From Thermogemmatispora aurantia (GTDB lineage: Bacteria > Chloroflexota > Ktedonobacteria > Ktedonobacterales > Ktedonobacteraceae): a stretch of DNA of 64,000 nucleotides. Below, piece after piece: positions 51,358-60,559 of the stretch. Position 1 is the stretch's first letter. Each line of letters begins with the position of its first letter. A program made the position numbers and the translations under genes. A model generated the notes under the pieces. It had not been told where the DNA came from, did no database searches, and was given only the letters and a program-made list of their open reading frames with translations. The stretch lies in assembly GCF_008974285.1 (NCBI RefSeq), contig NZ_BKZV01000006.1, positions 190,598 through 254,597 of the forward strand, in the 5' to 3' direction.

Positions 51358-51768
51358 ATGGTAGCCTACGGTTTTGGCATCACGCTGGCTCTACCCTATG
51401 AGCAGGCTATCGAACGTATCAAGGAAGCCCTCAAGGCGGAAGGCTTTGGGGTCCTGACTGAAATTGACGTGCGGCGCACGCTGCGTGACAAGCTCGGGCT
51501 GGAGACTGCTCCCTACGTGATTCTGGGAGCCTGCAATCCCCACCTGGCTCATCGGGCGTTAGAACTCGAGCCAGAGATCGGTCTCCTGCTGCCCTGCAAT
51601 GTCGTAGTGCGTGCCGTCGCTGACGGCAGCCGTGTTGAGATAGCCGATCCCCAGGCCATGCTGGCGGTGAGCGGTAATCCCCAGCTTGAACAGATCGCTC
51701 AGGAGGCGCGTACACGGCTGCAGCGTGCTCTTGCTGCACTTGCCCCACTCAGTGCCCCTTCCGCATAA
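51358..51768 (+). CDS. DUF302 family protein
   Basis: Cytoplasmic protein of 136 residues, all one DUF302 domain: YGFGITLALPYEQAIERIKEALKAEGFGVLTEIDVRRTLRDKLG, YVILGACNPHLAHRALELEPEIGLLLPCNVVVR, DPQAMLAVSGNPQLEQIAQEA. The conserved C-N-P and P-C-N motifs each carry a Cys (about 61 and 81). The family is often encoded beside rhodaneses and sulfur-oxidation genes; its fold can bind small ligands or haem, but biochemistry is thin. AAGGAGGGAG before ATG 51358. It follows the ArsR gene after 240 bases, same strand. Confidence 0.92.
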   Translation: MVAYGFGITLALPYEQAIERIKEALKAEGFGVLTEIDVRRTLRDKLGLETAPYVILGACNPHLAHRALELEPEIGLLLPCNVVVRAVADGSRVEIADPQAMLAVSGNPQLEQIAQEARTRLQRALAALAPLSAPSA

Positions 51769-51772
51769 TGGC

Positions 51773-51801
51773 TTGCCGCACATGCTCTGGTATCCTATAA
51801 T
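51773..51801 (+). promoter_or_regulatory. Promoter of the GntR-family gene
   Basis: TTGCCG (51773-51778), 17 bases, TATAAT (51796-51801); ATG 51889 follows after an 80-base leader. Confidence 0.65.
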
Positions 51802-51888
51802 GAGGGGCAGTGTTCCGCTGTGAACATATCATCATAACCATAGTCGCGGAAGCGAACGGAAGCGAACTGGGCCAGGCTGAGGAGAAGT

Positions 51889-52782
51889 ATGCCAACACCA
51901 CAGCAATTGATGCCTGGGCCGACGCCGCTCTATCACCAGCTGGAGCAGATTCTGCGTGGCGAGATCGAGCGCGGCGTCTATCGTCCTGGCGATCGCCTGC
52001 CGACTGAGCAGGAGCTGATGCAGACCTACGGAGTCAGTCGCATTACGGTACGTCAGGCTCTCAACGAGTTGGAAGACGAGGGTCTGGTCGTGCGGCGTCA
52101 TGGTAAAGGTACCTATGTAGCCGAGAAGCGCATCGAGCAGAGCCTTGTCCGTCTGACCGATTTTGTCGAGGACATGGAGCTGGCTGGTCTTGAACCATCC
52201 TCGCGGGTGCTCGCCTTCCAGCGCGAGGCGGCCAGCCCGGCGGTGGCCGCCGCCCTTGGTCTGCGTGAGGGTGAGGAGGTGATGCGCCTTGATCGTCTGC
52301 GCCTGGCCAATGGCCGGCCTATTGCCTTCGATGTCACCTGGCTACCGATGCGCTTCGGCGTGCTTCTGCCCGAGGAGGAGCTAAGCCGCGAGACGATTTT
52401 TCATCTGCTGGAGTCGCGCTACGGCATCCCCATTGAGGCAGGTACCTTTGAGATCACGGCGGCTAATGCGACGTCCGAGCAGGCGCGCCTGCTAGAGGTG
52501 TCCGTGGGGGCTGCCCTACTGCTGATTCGCCGCCTCTCCTGCACCGGAGGAAATGCCCCTGTCTATATACAGGAACGCTACTATCGACCCGACCGCGTGA
52601 GCTATCGGCTCTGCCTGCAGCGTCGCGGTGGCGGCGGAAGTCGTCCACCGACCATCAGCGAGCTGCGCCCCGTTTTCGCCGAGACCGTTAGCCCGCCGAC
52701 TGAGGCTGAAGAAGACAGCCGGGCCGGAGGTTCGGTCGAGCGCGGCGAGGCTCAGCACCTCGCTGAGCCTGCAGAGGGGTAA
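51889..52782 (+). CDS. GntR-family (HutC/UTRA) transcriptional regulator
   Basis: 297 residues. N-terminal GntR winged helix about 12-78: PLYHQLEQILRGEIERGVYR, LPTEQELMQTYGVSRITVRQALNELEDEGLVVRRHGKGTYV. UTRA effector domain about 95-240: SRVLAFQREAASPAVAAALGL, VMRLDRLRLANGRPIAFDVTWLP, ETIFHLLESRYGIPIEAGTFEITAANA, LLLIRRLSCTGGNAPVYIQERYYRPDRVSYRL. UTRA regulators usually sense amino sugars, histidine intermediates or phosphonates. The tail (245-297) is acidic and unconserved. AGGAG lies before ATG 51889. No transport or catabolic genes are adjacent, so the target is unknown. Confidence 0.93.
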   Translation: MPTPQQLMPGPTPLYHQLEQILRGEIERGVYRPGDRLPTEQELMQTYGVSRITVRQALNELEDEGLVVRRHGKGTYVAEKRIEQSLVRLTDFVEDMELAGLEPSSRVLAFQREAASPAVAAALGLREGEEVMRLDRLRLANGRPIAFDVTWLPMRFGVLLPEEELSRETIFHLLESRYGIPIEAGTFEITAANATSEQARLLEVSVGAALLLIRRLSCTGGNAPVYIQERYYRPDRVSYRLCLQRRGGGGSRPPTISELRPVFAETVSPPTEAEEDSRAGGSVERGEAQHLAEPAEG

Positions 52783-52833
52783 GCAGCTCGCTTTGGGAGG
52801 GAGGAAGGGAGGCGATGGTCCCCAAAAAAACGT

Positions 52834-52887
52834 GCAGGCCATCGCCTGCAAAAAGAAGAGCCACAGAAGCGCTGACTTCTGTGGCTC
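52834..52887 (-). terminator. Tandem terminators downstream of tRNA-Asn
   Basis: For minus-strand transcripts: first a perfect 12-bp stem GAGCCACAGAAG (52858-52869) / CTTCTGTGGCTC (52876-52887) followed by UUCUUUUU. Then a 6-bp stem GCAGGC (52834-52839) / GCCTGC (52844-52849) followed by ACG and seven U. The first hairpin may also end the convergent GntR gene. Confidence 0.8.
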
Positions 52888-52897
52888 ACTGCTTATG

Positions 52898-52972
52898 TGG
52901 CTCCTCGAGCAGGATTCGAACCTGCAACCCACCGGTTAACAGCCGGTTGCTCTACCGTTGAGCTATCGAGGA
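52898..52972 (-). tRNA. tRNA-Asn(GTT)
   Basis: Cloverleaf on the minus strand: acceptor TCCTCGA pairs with TCGAGGA before discriminator G and an encoded CCA (52900-52898). D arm GCTC-ACGGTA-GAGC, anticodon arm CCGGC-TGTTAAC-CGG with anticodon GTT, T arm CAGG-TTCGAAT-CCTG. 75 nucleotides including CCA. Confidence 0.97.
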
Positions 52973-53157
52973 ATGTGGCTCTCACAACGGCTTGCGACAT
53001 TATTATAACGCGGGTGGCTCAATTAGTCAACACCTTTTTTCAGGGGCAAGGGAACCTGGCCAGTACTGTCTAGGTTCGCTGGTGCCTGCGTGCCAGCGGC
53101 CTCCTGGCCAGGCTCATGGCTCGCCGCGCATGCTGTGTTGACAGGCAGATCCTCAGC

Positions 53158-53772
53158 TCACCGCCGGTTGGCGGTCTGTGAAGCTGAAAGCGACTCCTGG
53201 TCCTGGGGAGTCATAGCCGGGCCGGTTCCACCCTGGCGAATCACCAGACCCGATATGGCTGCGCTGATGAGGACAGCAACGGCGACTGTCAGGAGCGAGC
53301 CGATCCAGTCTGGCTTCATGACCATTAAGAACACGATGCCGACGGCCAGGGTCGAGGTTGTAATTGTCGTGGTCCAGGGCAGGGGATGTGTCAGGAGCTG
53401 GCGTAGCTCTGGGCTAACCGGTCCCGCTCCGGCGCGTGCCAACTGGGAGCCGAGGCGGCGCCCATGAGCGCTATTGACCCGTGAGGTCACCAGGCCGGTG
53501 AGGAGAAAGAGAACCAGCGAGATATCGAGCCAGGCCTGGCTCCAGCCCCAGGCCTCCAGCAACATGGCCAGGCCAGCGAACAAGATGAGCAAGGAGGTCA
53601 GCAGCATGAATCTCCCCAGGGGCCGGAGTACGCTGCTCCAGAGACGGACAGCCTCTACGCTCTGCGCCCGGCGTGCTCCCTGCATACTGATCAGCTGCAC
53701 CGCTACCCCCATGAAGAGGCCCAGGACCCCCAGAATATGCAAGAAGAGCACGAGATGGTACCAGTCAATCAT
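53158..53772 (-). CDS. DUF2269-like integral membrane protein
   Basis: 204 residues, five hydrophobic segments: 5-30 (YHLVLFLHILGVLGLFMGVA, with an early conserved His), 52-72, 77-98, 133-152 and 156-176, then a polar tail. The first helix with LVLFLHILG and the second with GRFMLLTSLL match the DUF2269/predicted integral membrane family; the His residues have led to proposals of haem or metal binding, unproven. GGAGAGAC precedes ATG 53772. It is divergent from the cydDC-AB operon, 460 bases away, but need not be related. Confidence 0.75.
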   Translation of the reverse strand: MIDWYHLVLFLHILGVLGLFMGVAVQLISMQGARRAQSVEAVRLWSSVLRPLGRFMLLTSLLILFAGLAMLLEAWGWSQAWLDISLVLFLLTGLVTSRVNSAHGRRLGSQLARAGAGPVSPELRQLLTHPLPWTTTITTSTLAVGIVFLMVMKPDWIGSLLTVAVAVLISAAISGLVIRQGGTGPAMTPQDQESLSASQTANRR

Positions 53773-54231
53773 GTGGATGTCTCTCCTTCGTGGCTATTCC
53801 TCTGATTTCGGCTCGGTCAGGGTTGCTCGCTCTTCAGAACCCTGCACCAGCAATTGTGCCAGGAGATGGATGCTGCTACCAGGAATAACTTCACAGATGT
53901 TTTGTCACTTTTTTAATACTGCTGAAGTGAGTGTTTTGATTGCAGCCCGAGGTTCTCGCCTGTTCTCATGCTCGCTCGTCTCGGGTGAGATTGCCTTACG
54001 ATCTGCTCACAAAAGAGCCTGAGCCTTTTCTCAATTGCCGGGCGGCGTTGCAACTTCGCCTCTCAGGTGTTCTACTATTTCTCAGGACAGAGCGGATACG
54101 GTATTCTCCGCAAAAAAGTTCAGGTTCTCCCCCGATTGCAGCGTCCTGGGATTACGCTAGAGTATAGGGTGTTGAGAGCACACCTGAGAGACCTGAGAGA
54201 CCTGATAGCTGATTTTGCCAAGAGGAGTGCG
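53773..54231. other. Divergent intergenic region (DUF2269 / cydD)
   Basis: About 460 bases. AT-rich around 53880-53940 (TTTTGTCACTTTTTTAATACT). No sequence here matches a full Rex or FNR/CRP site, and no promoter pair is convincing. A short ACCTGAGAG direct repeat occurs at 54182-54200. AGAGGAG sits before cydD. Confidence 0.35.
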
Positions 54232-55995
54232 ATGGAGAAGCAGATATTGCACTACTGTACTGCGGCACGCTGGCCGTTGGCGTTAAGTGTGCTGGCAGGT
54301 CTGCTGGCACTGCTGGCTACCGTTGGGCAGATGGCCTTGCTCAGTTGGGTCGTCGCGCGCGTCTTTCTTGGCCATGCTGATCTGCAGCAGGTCGGGCTAG
54401 CCCTCGCAGCCCTGCTGCTGATCATTGGCTTGCGGGCCGGCCTGGTCTGGCTGCGCGAATTCAGCGCGCGGCGGGCCGGCAATCGGGTCAAGAGCGAGAT
54501 GCGACGCCGTCTCTTCGCGCATCTTTTGCTCCTCGGTCCTCTCTTCGTGCGTGGCGAGCGCAGCGGCGAGCTGGTTGCCACGCTGAATGAGGGTTGTGAG
54601 CGCCTGGAGACGTACGTGGCTCGCTACCTGCCACAGGCCGTCTGGAGCCTGGTTATTCCGCTCCTCTTGCTGGTCATTATCTGGCCGCTTGACCATCTCA
54701 GCGCCATCCTGTTGCTGATCACTGGCCCTGTCATTCCTATTCTAATGATTGCGGTGGGCAGCTATTCCCAGAAACACATCCAGCGTCAATGGACAACCCT
54801 GGCGCGGCTGAGCGCGCACTTTCTTGATACCATCCAGGGCCTGGTGACGCTCCATCTCTTTGGGCGCAGCGGCGCCCAGGAAGCGCACGTGGCCCGCCTG
54901 AGCGATGAATATCGCCGTCGCACCCTCAGAGTGCTGCGCTACGCCTTCCTCTCCGGCGCGGTCCTGGAATTCATGACCATGCTGGCCATTGGTCTGATCG
55001 CTGTCTTCCTGGGTGTGCGCCTCATCAACCGCGAGCTACCCTTTGAGCAAGCCTTTCTGGTCTTATTGCTTATACCCGAATTCTATCGCCCGTTGCGAGA
55101 GTTGGGCACGCAGTATCATGCTGGTATGGAGGGGCGTGTTGCGGCCCAGCGCATGCTAGAGATCCTGGCCAGCGTACCGCCGGTTCGCGAACCGCGGGAG
55201 GCGTCGCGGTCGCTACCAGCGGCCCCTTTGACGCTCACCTGCGAGCAAGTGACCTATCGCTATCCCGACAGCGAGCGCCCGGCCTTGCAACAGGTGAGCT
55301 TTACCCTGCCTGCGGGTTCCTGTACGGCTCTGGTTGGGCGCAGCGGAGCGGGAAAAAGCACGCTCGTCAATCTACTGCTGCGCTTCATGGAGGTCGAGAG
55401 TGGGGCCATTTTAGTCAATGGGCTGCCCCTGGATCGCCTGCCGGCGGATCTCTGGCGGGAGTACGTAGCGCTGGTGCCTCAGCGTCCCTATCTCTTTAGT
55501 GGCAGTGTGCGCGACAACATTCGCCTGGCGCGTCCTGGGGCCAGCGACGAAGAAGTAGAGCGTGCCGCCGAGCTGGCGGGGGCGGCGGACTTCATCCGTG
55601 AGCTGCCGGCGGGCTATGACACCGAGGTGGGCGAGCAAGGTCTGCGACTGAGTGCCGGTCAGCTTCAGCGCCTGGCCCTGGCGCGGGCCTTCTTAAAGCA
55701 GGCGCCGCTGCTGATCCTGGATGAGCCAACCTCTAGCCTTGATCCCGAAAGCGAAGCCCTGTTGAGCGAAGCTCTGGCTCGTCTGCGCTGCCAGTGCACG
55801 GTTCTGGTCATCGCCCATCGCCTCAACACGGTGGCTACTGCCGATCAGGTGCTGGTACTCGACGGTGGGCGTCTGATCGAGTCCGGTCCCCCTGCGGCTC
55901 TGTTGCAACAACCCACGAGCGCCTATGCGCAATTAATGACGGCCCGCCTGCAGGAAGCTGGGGCCGTGCCCGGGAAGGAGGCTGAGGCTTTATGA
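54232..55995 (+). CDS. cydD: Cysteine/glutathione ABC exporter subunit CydD
   Basis: Half of the heterodimeric CydDC exporter that supplies reductant to the periplasm and is required for cytochrome bd assembly. 587 residues from ATG 54232 (AGAGGAG upstream). Six-helix membrane domain about 15-310 (LSVLAGLLALLATVGQMALL, LVIPLLLLVIIWPLDHLSAILLLITG, EFMTMLAIGLIAVFLGVRLI). ATPase domain about 335-575: Walker A VGRSGAGKST, Q-loop VALVPQRPYLFSGSV, signature LSAGQ, Walker B LLILDEPTSSLDP, H-loop IAHR. Its stop overlaps the cydC start by 4 bases (ATGA). First gene of cydDC-cydAB. Confidence 0.95.
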   Translation: MEKQILHYCTAARWPLALSVLAGLLALLATVGQMALLSWVVARVFLGHADLQQVGLALAALLLIIGLRAGLVWLREFSARRAGNRVKSEMRRRLFAHLLLLGPLFVRGERSGELVATLNEGCERLETYVARYLPQAVWSLVIPLLLLVIIWPLDHLSAILLLITGPVIPILMIAVGSYSQKHIQRQWTTLARLSAHFLDTIQGLVTLHLFGRSGAQEAHVARLSDEYRRRTLRVLRYAFLSGAVLEFMTMLAIGLIAVFLGVRLINRELPFEQAFLVLLLIPEFYRPLRELGTQYHAGMEGRVAAQRMLEILASVPPVREPREASRSLPAAPLTLTCEQVTYRYPDSERPALQQVSFTLPAGSCTALVGRSGAGKSTLVNLLLRFMEVESGAILVNGLPLDRLPADLWREYVALVPQRPYLFSGSVRDNIRLARPGASDEEVERAAELAGAADFIRELPAGYDTEVGEQGLRLSAGQLQRLALARAFLKQAPLLILDEPTSSLDPESEALLSEALARLRCQCTVLVIAHRLNTVATADQVLVLDGGRLIESGPPAALLQQPTSAYAQLMTARLQEAGAVPGKEAEAL

Positions 55996-57758
55996 CCACC
56001 AAGCGACCATCGATGAGAACGGCCTGGCGTCTACTGGCTTTTCTCCGTCCTTTTACTCCACAGATCATCGTGACGGTCCTCTTGGGCGGCGTCATGGTCG
56101 CGGCCAACATGCTCTTGTTGAGCATGGCCTCCTACCTGATCGCCGGGGCGGCCATCGTGACCATGATCGTCTTGCTGAGCATTCCCATTACGATCGTACG
56201 CCTGATGGGCCTGGTGCGAGCGGCGGCCCGCTATGGCGAGCGTTTGCTATCGCACAATGTCACCTTCCGTCTGCTGGCGCATATCCGGGTGACTGTCTAT
56301 CGCCGATTGGCCCCTCTGGCGCCGGCGCGCCTCTTCCAGTTGCGCAGCGGCGACCTGCTGGCACGCCTGGTCTCCGACGTCGACGAACTTCAAAATCTCT
56401 ACCTGCGCGTTGTGGCACCGGTTTTGGTGGCGGCGCTGGTCACGGTCATCACCTGCTGGCTCCTGGCCATTTTCAACACGGTCCTGGCCCTGGCGGCCCT
56501 CTTCTTCCTGCTCATCACAGGACTGGGGCTGCCACTGCTAGCCCTCCGCCTGACGCGCGGCCTGGGGCGTGAGCAGCTAGCGCTCCGTGGCCGAGTCAAC
56601 ATGCACATCGTGGAGAGCCTGCAGGGAATGAGCGATCTGCTGGCCTACGGACAGGCGGCGCGACGGCGTGCGCAGCTGGCTTCCTGGGAGCAGCGGCTCG
56701 ACCGTCTCCAGCGTCGGCTGGCTCTGGCTGGGGGGTTGCAGGAGGGATTGCAAGAGCTACTAACGGGCCTGGCGGTCTGGTCGATCTTGCTGCTCGCCAT
56801 TCCTCTGGCGGCGACCAGGCAGATCAACAGCATCTATCTGGGTTTTCTAGCCATGCTCGTGCTGGCAGCCTTTGAAGCCATCACTCCCCTGGCTCAGTCC
56901 TTCGGACAGCTTGGCCACTCGCTGGCTGCGGGCGAGCGCCTCTTTAGCATTATCGACACTGCGCCCGCTGTCAGCGATCCAGAGCAGCCGGCGCCCATCC
57001 CGGCTACCAGGTCGCTGGCGCTGACCTTTGAGGACGTCACCTTCCGCTATGAAGAAGAGGGGCGTCAGGTCACCCTGGCGAACATCTCCTTCCACGTTCC
57101 GGCTGGGGGGCGCGTGGCGATCGTCGGCCCGAGCGGTGCTGGCAAAAGTACCCTGCTCCGCCTGGTTATGCGCTTCTGGGACCCGCAGGAGGGGCACATC
57201 CTGCTGGCGGGCCAAGACATTCGTTCCTTTGCCCTGGCTGATCTGCGCAGCCTGATGGGTGTTGTAACGCAAGATACCTATCTTTTTAACGACACCATTC
57301 GCGGCAATCTCCGTCTGGCAGCACCCTCCGCCACGGAAGGGCAGCTCTGGCGCGTCCTGGAACTGGCCCAGCTTGACGACTTCGTACGCCAGTTGCCCGC
57401 CGGCCTCGACACCTGGGTTGGTGAGCAGGGCCTCAAGCTCTCTGGCGGCGAGCGCCAGCGTCTGGCCATCGCTCGCGCCCTGCTCAAGGATGCCCCGCTG
57501 CTCTTGCTCGATGAAGTTACCGCGAATCTGGACCGTCTTACCGAGCAGGCGCTGTTTGAGGCGCTGGATAGATTGATGCAAGGTCGCACAACGCTGCTCG
57601 TGACCCATCGTCTCCTGCACATGGAGCAGATGGATGAAATTCTGGTTGTAGATGGAGGCCGCATTGTTGAGCGGGGCAGACACGAGCAACTGCTGGCGCA
57701 AGGCGGCCTCTATCGACGTTTGTGGGAAGTGCAAAACGCTCTGCTGCCTGTGGCCTGA
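55992..57758 (+). CDS. cydC: Cysteine/glutathione ABC exporter subunit CydC
   Basis: Partner of CydD, 588 residues. Membrane domain about 15-315 with six helices (FTPQIIVTVLLGGVMVAANM, YGERLLSHNVTFRLLAHIRV typical of CydC). ATPase domain about 335-580: Walker A VGPSGAGKST, MGVVTQDTYLFNDTI (Q-loop), signature LSGGERQRLAIARAL, Walker B LLLLDEVTANLD and H-loop THR. Start codon lies inside the cydD end (ATGA), so translation is coupled. The cydA gene begins 83 bases later. Confidence 0.95.
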   Translation: MTTKRPSMRTAWRLLAFLRPFTPQIIVTVLLGGVMVAANMLLLSMASYLIAGAAIVTMIVLLSIPITIVRLMGLVRAAARYGERLLSHNVTFRLLAHIRVTVYRRLAPLAPARLFQLRSGDLLARLVSDVDELQNLYLRVVAPVLVAALVTVITCWLLAIFNTVLALAALFFLLITGLGLPLLALRLTRGLGREQLALRGRVNMHIVESLQGMSDLLAYGQAARRRAQLASWEQRLDRLQRRLALAGGLQEGLQELLTGLAVWSILLLAIPLAATRQINSIYLGFLAMLVLAAFEAITPLAQSFGQLGHSLAAGERLFSIIDTAPAVSDPEQPAPIPATRSLALTFEDVTFRYEEEGRQVTLANISFHVPAGGRVAIVGPSGAGKSTLLRLVMRFWDPQEGHILLAGQDIRSFALADLRSLMGVVTQDTYLFNDTIRGNLRLAAPSATEGQLWRVLELAQLDDFVRQLPAGLDTWVGEQGLKLSGGERQRLAIARALLKDAPLLLLDEVTANLDRLTEQALFEALDRLMQGRTTLLVTHRLLHMEQMDEILVVDGGRIVERGRHEQLLAQGGLYRRLWEVQNALLPVA

Positions 57759-57841
57759 GTGAGCCGTACGCAATCCTGGCTGTGGGCCCCAGCGTCGCAG
57801 CAGTGGCGTTTCGGTTAGTTCGTGGGAGGTTTGGTCTGCAT

Positions 57842-59236
57842 ATGGACCTATCGACCATCTTATCGCGCGTACAATTCGCCTTCACCGTAGGCTATCACTA
57901 TATCTTTCCCCAGATCACAATGGGGTTAGCCTTCTTGATCGTGCTCTTAAAGACGCTCTACCTGATCAAGAAGGACGAGCGCTACAACATCAGCGCCCGT
58001 TTCTGGGCCAAAATTTTCGCCACCAGCTTTGTGCTGGGCGTTGTCACCGGCATCCCGATGGAGTTCCAGTTTGGCACCAACTGGGCACGCTTCTCGGCCT
58101 ACGCCGGAGACATCATCGCCCAGACCCTGGCGATGGAAGGAGCCTTTGCCTTCTTCCTGGAGTCGGCCTTTCTCGGCGTTTTTCTCTTCGGCGAGAAGGT
58201 TTTCGGGCAGAAAGTGCACTGGCTGGCAGCCGTCATGGTCTGGCTGGGCACCTGGGCCTCGGGGGCCTTTATTGTGGCCTCCAATGCCTGGATGCAGCAC
58301 CCGGTTGGCTACACCATCGTTGGCAACCGCTTGCACATCTCCAACTACTGGGAGGTCTTGCTCAACCCCTGGATCTTCCCGCAGTACCTGCACACCATGA
58401 GTGGGGCGGTTGTCACAGGGGCCTTCATCATGGCCGGCCTGGGCGCCTACTACCTGCTGGCCAGGAGCCACGTTGACTACGGGCGCATCTTTGTGACCCT
58501 GGGCGTCATCGTCGGCCTCATTGCCAGCGTCATCCAGCTCTATCCTAGCGGCGACCTGGAGGGCCAGCAGGTGGCTAAATATCAGCCGGTCAAGCTGGCG
58601 GCCTTCGAGGGCCTCTTTCATACTGAGCAGGGAGCTGGAATTGTCATTCTCGGTCAGCCCAATACAGCGACCGGCCAGCTTGACAACCCGCTGATTGTAC
58701 CCAAAGTGCTCAGCTTCCTGACTTATCGCCGTTGGGAGGCGGTAGTCAAGGGCCTGGACGCTTTCCCGCCGAATCAGCGCCCTGATTCGATCGAGCTACT
58801 CTACTATAGCTATCACATCATGGTCGGCCTGGGCACCTTCTTCATCCCGATCATGGGAGTAGCCTGTCTGCTCTGGCTCTGGAAGCGACGTCTCTTCACA
58901 ACGCGCTGGATGCTGTGGATCTTGATGCTGGCGACGCCGTTCCCGGTCATTGCCAATACCGCGGGATGGTTCACGACCGAGTTGGGCCGCCAGCCGTGGA
59001 TCATCTACGGGCTGTTACCGACGGCGCAAGGCTCGTCGGCCAACCTTTCGGCGGGCAATGTACTCTTTACCCTGCTCGGCTTTGCCGGCATGTACCTGTT
59101 GCTCGGTCTGCTCTATGTGGTGCTCTCGGTCACCGAAGCCCTCAAGGGGCCTGAGAGTGGCGAAGGCGAGGAGGCCGAGGTCGCCGAGGAGGGCGGTCTG
59201 CCTGGCCTGGCCACCGGTACGGTGGCGGAAGGTTGA
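57842..59236 (+). CDS. cydA: Cytochrome bd ubiquinol/menaquinol oxidase subunit I
   Basis: Haem-bearing quinol oxidase subunit, 464 residues from ATG 57842. Ligands fall at near-canonical positions: H19 (VGYHYIFPQ), E99 and E107 (AMEGAFAFFLESAF), H184 (PQYLHTMSG), and a Met-containing helix (WILMLATPFPVIANTAGWFTTELGRQPW) late in the chain. The Q-loop is of the short type, as in CioA-like and Gram-positive enzymes. The last about 35 residues are Glu/Gly-rich and unconserved. High-affinity O2 reduction, non-proton-pumping. A longer frame starting at 57722 overlaps cydC and is rejected. Confidence 0.97.
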   Translation: MDLSTILSRVQFAFTVGYHYIFPQITMGLAFLIVLLKTLYLIKKDERYNISARFWAKIFATSFVLGVVTGIPMEFQFGTNWARFSAYAGDIIAQTLAMEGAFAFFLESAFLGVFLFGEKVFGQKVHWLAAVMVWLGTWASGAFIVASNAWMQHPVGYTIVGNRLHISNYWEVLLNPWIFPQYLHTMSGAVVTGAFIMAGLGAYYLLARSHVDYGRIFVTLGVIVGLIASVIQLYPSGDLEGQQVAKYQPVKLAAFEGLFHTEQGAGIVILGQPNTATGQLDNPLIVPKVLSFLTYRRWEAVVKGLDAFPPNQRPDSIELLYYSYHIMVGLGTFFIPIMGVACLLWLWKRRLFTTRWMLWILMLATPFPVIANTAGWFTTELGRQPWIIYGLLPTAQGSSANLSAGNVLFTLLGFAGMYLLLGLLYVVLSVTEALKGPESGEGEEAEVAEEGGLPGLATGTVAEG

Positions 59237-59260
59237 GCTGAGCGAGGGAGGTCAAGGCTG

Positions 59261-60307
59261 ATGGCAACACTCTGGTTTATTCTCGTCGCATTTATGTTGA
59301 CTATGTATGTCCTGCTGGACGGCTTCGACCTGGGCGCCGGCATCATTCACTTGATGGCCGCCCGCAACGACCAGGAACGGCGCCTGATTCTGCGCGCCAT
59401 TGGTCCAGTCTGGGACGGCAACGAGGTCTGGATTATCGCCGCTGGCGGTACCCTCTTCTTCACCTTCCCGGTGCTCTATGCCTCCAGCTTCAGCGGCTTC
59501 TATCTGCCGCTCTGTATTGTACTCTGGCTGCTGATGTGGCGTGGCGTCTCCATCGAGTTGCGCTCGCGCGTGCCCAGCCCCGTCTGGGCCTCTTTCTGGG
59601 ACGGGATGTTCTTTCTCGGCAGCACGCTGCTGGCCATCTTCTATGGCGCCGCCCTGGCGAACGTGATCCGAGGCGTGCCCTTGGATGAACATGGCGTCTT
59701 CTTTGAGCCACTGTGGACCGATTTCAACCCCTTTAGCAAGACGCCCGGCATCCTGGACTGGTACACTATCCTGATCGGCCTGATGGCCGCCAGTACTCTG
59801 ACCATGCACGGATCGGCCTACATCGCGCGCAAGACCGATGGCGTCCTCAACGCACGCGCGCGGCGTATCCTGCGTATCAGCTGGCCGATTACCATCCTGC
59901 TGACCGTGGTGAGCACGATCGCCACCTTCGTGATACAGCCACAAATCTACGCCAGCTTCAATGCCCGCCCCTGGGGGGCCATCTTCCCCCTGGTTGCCTT
60001 CATCGGTCTGCTGGGAGTAGGTCATTTCGCCTTCCGCAATCGAGATCTGGCGGCCTTCTTCTCGTCCTGCGCCTTCATTGCGGGCATGCTGGCCAGCTCT
60101 GCTTTCGGTCTCTATCCCGATGTGCTGCCCGCCGTTAATCCAGCTCATAGCCTGACCGTTGACAACGCCTCCGGCAGCCCCTACGGGCTGACGGTTGGCC
60201 TGGTCTGGTGGCTCATCGGCATTGTCCTGGCCGTGATTTACTTCGTCTTTACCTACCGGCTCTTCTGGGGGAAAGTGACGGCGAAAGGCGACTACGGCGG
60301 CTACTAG
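59261..60307 (+). CDS. cydB: Cytochrome bd oxidase subunit II
   Basis: Membrane partner of CydA, 348 residues, about eight helices. Diagnostic motifs: MYVLLDGFDLGAGIIHL (18-34), IGPVWDGNEVWIIAAGG (about 46-62), LVFLPLC-type IVLWLLMWRGVSIELR, WGAIFPLVAFIGLLGVGHFAF, and VGLVWWLIGIVLAVIYFVFTYRLFWGK. ATG 59261 follows GGGAGG and lies 24 bases after cydA. The small CydX subunit is not seen downstream. Last gene of cydDC-cydAB. Confidence 0.96.
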   Translation: MATLWFILVAFMLTMYVLLDGFDLGAGIIHLMAARNDQERRLILRAIGPVWDGNEVWIIAAGGTLFFTFPVLYASSFSGFYLPLCIVLWLLMWRGVSIELRSRVPSPVWASFWDGMFFLGSTLLAIFYGAALANVIRGVPLDEHGVFFEPLWTDFNPFSKTPGILDWYTILIGLMAASTLTMHGSAYIARKTDGVLNARARRILRISWPITILLTVVSTIATFVIQPQIYASFNARPWGAIFPLVAFIGLLGVGHFAFRNRDLAAFFSSCAFIAGMLASSAFGLYPDVLPAVNPAHSLTVDNASGSPYGLTVGLVWWLIGIVLAVIYFVFTYRLFWGKVTAKGDYGGY

Positions 60308-60424
60308 CCCCTGGCTGAGTCGAGTCGGTCGGGCGAGGCGAAGAGAGAAGAGCGCTTTGCTATCGCGCGGCTGAGTCTAAGACGCTGGCTCTGCTGGGGC
60401 AGAACCCTGGTGGGGCCAGCGCTG

Positions 60425-60433
60425 TGCTATACT
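60425..60433 (+). promoter_or_regulatory. Extended -10 promoter of the sigma-54 activator gene
   Basis: TGC-TATACT (60425-60433) with no good -35 hexamer; ATG 60560 follows 125 bases on with GGAGGGAAC in front. Confidence 0.45.
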
Positions 60434-60559
60434 GTACTATCCAGGCCAGCCGAAGTTGCAGACTGCCCTATCTGTCGCTCGCTCTGTTGCCAGCTGATCA
60501 CGGGCTGGTGAAGGCGAGCAATACAGCGGCAGCGACAACTGCCCGGAGATGGAGGGAAC

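Noticed and set aside
53773..54231. Rex or FNR site controlling cydDCAB
   Set aside because: Looked for TTGTGA-N6-TCACAA and TTGAT-N4-ATCAA patterns; only isolated half-sites such as TTTTGTCAC are present.
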